Shown here piece by piece: positions 4,536 to 7,694 of a stretch of DNA of 7,694 nt. Numbering within the stretch: position 1 is the stretch's first letter; each line of letters opens with the position of its first letter. Source of the stretch: JASMTM01 sp964441735 (GTDB lineage: Bacteria > Thermotogota > Thermotogae > Petrotogales > Kosmotogaceae); contig CAYTVB010000078.1 in the NCBI GenBank assembly GCA_964441735.1, positions 1 to 7,694 of the forward strand. The letters are read 5' to 3'. The position numbers and the translations under genes were made by a program. Below the pieces are notes generated by a model. That model saw nothing but the letters and a program-made list of their open reading frames with translations. It made no database searches and had not been told where the DNA came from.

Positions 4536-6674
4536 ATGAGAAAGCAATTTATACTATTATTTATGTTGGTTGTTGCTCTATATGCATTTTCTGATGGAGT
4601 TTTGATACCGCCTTCAGAATTTACTCCGCCTACTACAGATCATCCGCCACGTTTCATAATGAACTATCACTATGTTGAAATCGAGATAGATAAGGGGATC
4701 GCTAAAATTACCATCGAAGAGGAATTTGAGAATCCTTATAATTATCCGCTTGAAGCCATATATCTGTTCCCCGTACCACCAAATGCAATAATAAACAATT
4801 TCTTAATGAAGATGGGAGATGAGGTGTTAGAGGGAGAAGTCCTTCCAGCGGAGGAAGCTAGAAAAACATATCAGGAAATAGTATCTAACATGAAAGATCC
4901 CGCTTTACTTGAATACGCAAATGACAGACTGATAAAATTGAGCGTATATCCCTTTGAACCTCATGAAACAAGGACTTTTATTGTTAAGTATTTCCAGAAT
5001 CTTGAGATTGAAAACGATGCATACATTCTTGATTATCCATTGAAAATTGAAAATCAACTTCTTGAGCCAATAGAGAATATAAGGATTAGAATTATTGACA
5101 AAAATAATGAGATAGTAGATGTTTACTCGCCCACTCATAATTTAGAAAAAAGTTTAAATAATACCTCTGAATGGCATTTTGAAGATACAAACTACTCTCC
5201 AAACAATGACTTAAAAATAATTATCACCCCTTTAGAAGAAGAAATTTCTTCTTCGGCGATTTCTTTTTGGGATGAAAATGAAGATCACGGTTATTTTTTA
5301 CTTAATCTTATTCCAAAAATTATTGAAGAAGAATATATACCAAAAGATGTAGCGTTCGTACTTGATACATCTGGTTCAATGACCGGGGAAAAGATAGAAC
5401 AGGCAAAAAATGCTTTGATGGAAATACTAAACAAACTCAAGAGTGAAGACAGATTTTCAATTGTTCTATTTGACAGCGAGATAGAAGAAATAACCACAGA
5501 TTTGCAATCTGTAGATGATGTACAATCTTATTTATCAATAATTGAATCAATAAAAGCAGATGGTTTAACAAACATAAATGACGCACTTTTAAAATCCATC
5601 GAAATACTTTCAGATGCACCCGAAAAAAGATTTAGAACAATCCTGTTCCTGACAGATGGTGAACCAACTGAAGGAGAACAAGAACCAAATAATATTATTA
5701 GAAATTTTAAAAATGAAGTTGGAGATAAATCAATCCATATGTTTGTATTTGGAGTTGGATATGACGTAAATTCCTCTCTTCTCGATAGACTTGCAGGAGA
5801 ACCTTCTAAAGTACAATATGTAGAGCCAGGTGAAAGTATTAATGAAAAAGTTTCCGCTCTTTTTGCCAAAATTGAAACACCTGCTTTGAGTGATGTAAAT
5901 ATCAAATTAGAAGGGCCCGATCTCGATAAAATTGTCCCCGCAAATATCTCCACTTTGTTTGCTGATACAGCACTGCGGATAAATGGTATTTTTAAAGAGC
6001 CCGGACAGCTAAAAATACATATAACAGGCAAAAGAGGAGAGAAAGAATATACCTATGCCTACAATTTTGATCTGTCAAAAAATTATTCAAATAATTTTGT
6101 TCCAGTACTTTGGGCGCAAAAACGAATAGCACAGCTTGCAGATAGATACAAATATGGTAATTTGAATGAGGTTCAAATGAAGGAAATTGAATATGAAATT
6201 ATCTCATTATCCAAAAAATTCAACATTATAAACGAATTTACATCATATTTGATAGCGCCAGAACGACAAACTAAAGAACATGAATTTAGTAATATCACTG
6301 GAACTGGATTATCTTATTCACCAAAAGTATCACCGGATAAAACTTCTCAGGTAAAAAGTTCAAAGGCAGTATCTGAAATGACCCAGGATCAAATTCAAGA
6401 GGGCAAAGCTGATTATGTGTTCATTGATGAAAAGCTTTTTATAGAAGACGAGTCGGGATTCTGGTATCAAGAAGGCTATGAAGATTCAGAAAATACAGAA
6501 ATCACAATAAAGGCTTTTAGTGAAGTCTATTTTTACATTATGAACAAAGAAAAGTGGCTCAATGATTTATTCTTGCTAGGTGATGAAATCAGATTCATGT
6601 ACGAAGATTACAAAATCTCCATAACAAATCAGGGCCTGGAAGAGTTTTCGGATTTACCAGATGAGTTAAAATAG
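4536..6674 (+). CDS. Secreted VIT and von Willebrand factor A domain protein
   Basis: A 712-residue exported protein. Residues 1-19 form a signal peptide with likely cleavage A-F-S/D. A Pro-rich linker (PPSEFTPPTTDHPP) leads into a VIT domain at about 42-168 with the typical YLFPVPPNAIINNF core and the stretch LPAEEARKTYQ. A VWA domain at about 270-450 has a complete MIDAS metal site: DTSGS (D277, S279, S281), T345 in GLTNIN, and D374 in LTDGEP. Then follow the blocks seen after VWA in ITIH-like proteins, VPVLWAQKRIAQL (from 522) and NIINEFTSYLIAPE (563-576), and a small C-terminal module near 650-712 (LFLLGDEIRFMYE). Such proteins bind partners through the metal site; the ligand is unknown. 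No LPxTG, C-terminal helix or lipobox is seen, so it is probably released or held by other proteins. It is divergent from the toroid gene and followed after 132 bases by a membrane-anchored protein gene. Confidence 0.9.
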   Translation: MRKQFILLFMLVVALYAFSDGVLIPPSEFTPPTTDHPPRFIMNYHYVEIEIDKGIAKITIEEEFENPYNYPLEAIYLFPVPPNAIINNFLMKMGDEVLEGEVLPAEEARKTYQEIVSNMKDPALLEYANDRLIKLSVYPFEPHETRTFIVKYFQNLEIENDAYILDYPLKIENQLLEPIENIRIRIIDKNNEIVDVYSPTHNLEKSLNNTSEWHFEDTNYSPNNDLKIIITPLEEEISSSAISFWDENEDHGYFLLNLIPKIIEEEYIPKDVAFVLDTSGSMTGEKIEQAKNALMEILNKLKSEDRFSIVLFDSEIEEITTDLQSVDDVQSYLSIIESIKADGLTNINDALLKSIEILSDAPEKRFRTILFLTDGEPTEGEQEPNNIIRNFKNEVGDKSIHMFVFGVGYDVNSSLLDRLAGEPSKVQYVEPGESINEKVSALFAKIETPALSDVNIKLEGPDLDKIVPANISTLFADTALRINGIFKEPGQLKIHITGKRGEKEYTYAYNFDLSKNYSNNFVPVLWAQKRIAQLADRYKYGNLNEVQMKEIEYEIISLSKKFNIINEFTSYLIAPERQTKEHEFSNITGTGLSYSPKVSPDKTSQVKSSKAVSEMTQDQIQEGKADYVFIDEKLFIEDESGFWYQEGYEDSENTEITIKAFSEVYFYIMNKEKWLNDLFLLGDEIRFMYEDYKISITNQGLEEFSDLPDELK

Positions 6675-6714
6675 CAGGTAATGATTTATTAAAAATGGTT
6701 TCTTATAATATTAC

Positions 6715-6744
6715 TTAACTCGAATACTAAACTTAATATATAAT
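6715..6744 (+). promoter_or_regulatory. Candidate promoter of the membrane-anchored protein gene
   Basis: TTAACT (6715-6720; four of six consensus positions), 18-base spacer and a perfect TATAAT (6739-6744), with a start near 6751 and a leader of about 56 bases. A second TATAAT at 6704-6709 has no convincing -35 box. No terminator follows the VIT-VWA gene, so read-through from it is also possible. Confidence 0.4.
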
Positions 6745-6793
6745 AGTAGAAAGTTTTAGCAACTCCTTTAAATTGCATCTTTAGAAATTACAA

Positions 6794-6800
6794 GAGGTGA
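6794..6800 (+). promoter_or_regulatory. Ribosome binding site supporting a TTG start
   Basis: GAGGTGA is 6 bases before TTG at 6807-6809. No ATG or GTG in frame lies at a suitable distance before the hydrophobic segment, so the TTG is taken as the start. Confidence 0.7.
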
Positions 6801-6806
6801 CAAATA

Positions 6807-7676
6807 TTGCTGTTATTTATAAAAGTAATTCTCATAATCGCTATGGTCATTGCCATTTCAGCTGTAATCATATTCATAGCCAACAACAAGTTCAACAACC
6901 GCGTAGAAGAAGAAATTGGCGAGTTATTTAGTGATTTAAATGACCATGATAAAGAGGTCATAACTCAACAGGACCTTGAAAACCTCCCTGAACCGGTCAA
7001 AAAATGGATGAATTACGCTGGAGTGGTTGGAAAAAATAGACTCGCTACAGTTCGCCTGAAACAAAAGGCTGAAATGAAACTGGAAAAAGAAAAAAGCTGG
7101 ATGCCAGTTGAAGCTGAACAGTACTTCACTGTCAATCCTCCAGGCTTTATCTGGAAAGCGAGAATAAAAGCCGCTCTGTTCTTTCATATTGTAGGGAGAG
7201 ATAAGTATGTCAATGGCAAGGGCAATATGCAAATTAAAATCCTTTCTCTATTTACCATTGCAGATGCCATCGGTAAAGAAATAGATCAGGGAACACTACT
7301 ACGTTACCTTGCAGAAACTGTATGGTTTCCATCTGCAGCTTTGAGTGACAATATTACATGGGAAGATATTGATGAAAAAAGAGCAAAAGCAACAATGCGT
7401 TTTGAGGGTATAACCGCTTCTGGCATTTTTTCATTTAGCGATGAGGGATATGTTACAAATTTTGAAGCCAAACGTTATAAAGAAACTAATGGACAATATT
7501 CACTTGAAACCTGGTCTGTAAATATGGAAGAATACAAAGATTTACAGGGCTTCAGGGTACCGACAAAAGGTGAAGTTACCTGGAAACTTGATGATGGTGA
7601 TTTCACCTGGTACAGGTTTGAAATAACGGATATTGAATATAACTCAACTTTGACAGCAAGAGAGGAAAAAGAGTAG
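6807..7676 (+). CDS. Membrane-anchored conserved protein of unknown function (DUF6544/DUF6920-like)
   Basis: A 289-residue protein with one hydrophobic segment at about 4-25 near the N-terminus followed by a polar domain, so it is probably anchored in the cytoplasmic membrane with the domain outside. The conserved pattern is recognisable from a widespread uncharacterised family: LPEPVKKWMNYAGVVGK (60-76), EQYFTVNPPGFIWKAR (104-119), GRDKYVNGKG (130-139), DQGTLLRYLAETVWFPSAAL (160-179), and a beta-rich C-terminal part with FRVPTKGEVTW and a YRFEITDIEYN ending. I recall this as DUF6544 or DUF6920; the exact label is uncertain. No catalytic motif is apparent, and the repeated beta-strand pattern could suggest a lipid- or lipoprotein-binding half-barrel, which is only a guess. 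Start is TTG with a good ribosome site. It may be co-transcribed with the VIT-VWA gene or use its own promoter. Confidence 0.8.
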   Translation: MLLFIKVILIIAMVIAISAVIIFIANNKFNNRVEEEIGELFSDLNDHDKEVITQQDLENLPEPVKKWMNYAGVVGKNRLATVRLKQKAEMKLEKEKSWMPVEAEQYFTVNPPGFIWKARIKAALFFHIVGRDKYVNGKGNMQIKILSLFTIADAIGKEIDQGTLLRYLAETVWFPSAALSDNITWEDIDEKRAKATMRFEGITASGIFSFSDEGYVTNFEAKRYKETNGQYSLETWSVNMEEYKDLQGFRVPTKGEVTWKLDDGDFTWYRFEITDIEYNSTLTAREEKE

Positions 7677-7694
7677 AAAAAAGCTCTGAAAGGG
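7677..7694 (+). terminator. Possible left arm of a terminator cut by the window edge
   Basis: The last bases, directly after the TAG stop, read AAAAAAGCTCTGAAAGGG. The A run, AGCTC and following GGG resemble the first arm, loop and beginning of the second arm of a hairpin of the same style as the terminator at 63-90. The second arm is outside the window, so this is a guess. Confidence 0.3.

Noticed and set aside
5528..6031. 167-codon open frame on the minus strand
   Set aside because: It lies wholly inside the antisense of the VWA domain coding region, has no ribosome site or recognisable motif, and the sense frame encodes an intact conserved domain.

Overview
The window looks like part of a chromosome from an AT-rich, probably thermophilic bacterium of the Thermotogota type (Kosmotoga/Mesotoga/Petrotoga relatives). 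This is an inference from protein style: a short Lys-Lys leader ending in F-S-Q on the solute-binding protein without a lipobox cysteine, strong AGGAGGTG-type ribosome sites, use of GTG and TTG starts, and 11-bp A/T-flanked hairpin terminators. No rRNA, tRNA, CRISPR array, insertion sequence or phage gene was seen.

Left part (about 60-3300, minus strand): a three-gene ABC importer operon read right to left. It holds a UgpB-like periplasmic binding protein (start GTG at 3197), a UgpA-like permease and a UgpE-like permease. The binding protein keeps almost all residues known to hold glycerol-3-phosphate in E. coli UgpB, so a glycerophosphate or glycerophosphodiester is the best substrate guess. 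No ATPase and no glycerophosphodiesterase gene is present, so the ATPase must be encoded elsewhere. Three hairpins punctuate the operon: one between the putative promoter and the binding-protein start, one between the binding protein and the permeases, and a bidirectional terminator after the last permease. A second gene may end on the plus strand at about base 59, converging on that terminator.

Middle (3482-4411, minus strand): a 309-residue cytoplasmic protein with a prenyltransferase/squalene-cyclase-like alpha/alpha-toroid signature (QNSDGGFG). Its biochemical function is unknown. It is divergently transcribed from the next gene across a 124-bp spacer that carries two adjacent perfect inverted repeats.

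Right part (4536-7676, plus strand): a secreted 712-residue protein with a VIT domain followed by a von Willebrand A domain with a complete MIDAS site, laid out like the inter-alpha-trypsin inhibitor heavy chain family. After it comes a membrane-anchored 289-residue protein of a conserved unknown family (DUF6544/DUF6920-like by recall), preceded by its own candidate promoter.

No complete novel system is evident. The parts most worth a second look are the leader hairpin of the transporter operon, the divergent toroid/VIT-VWA pair with its inverted repeats, and the two uncharacterised families.
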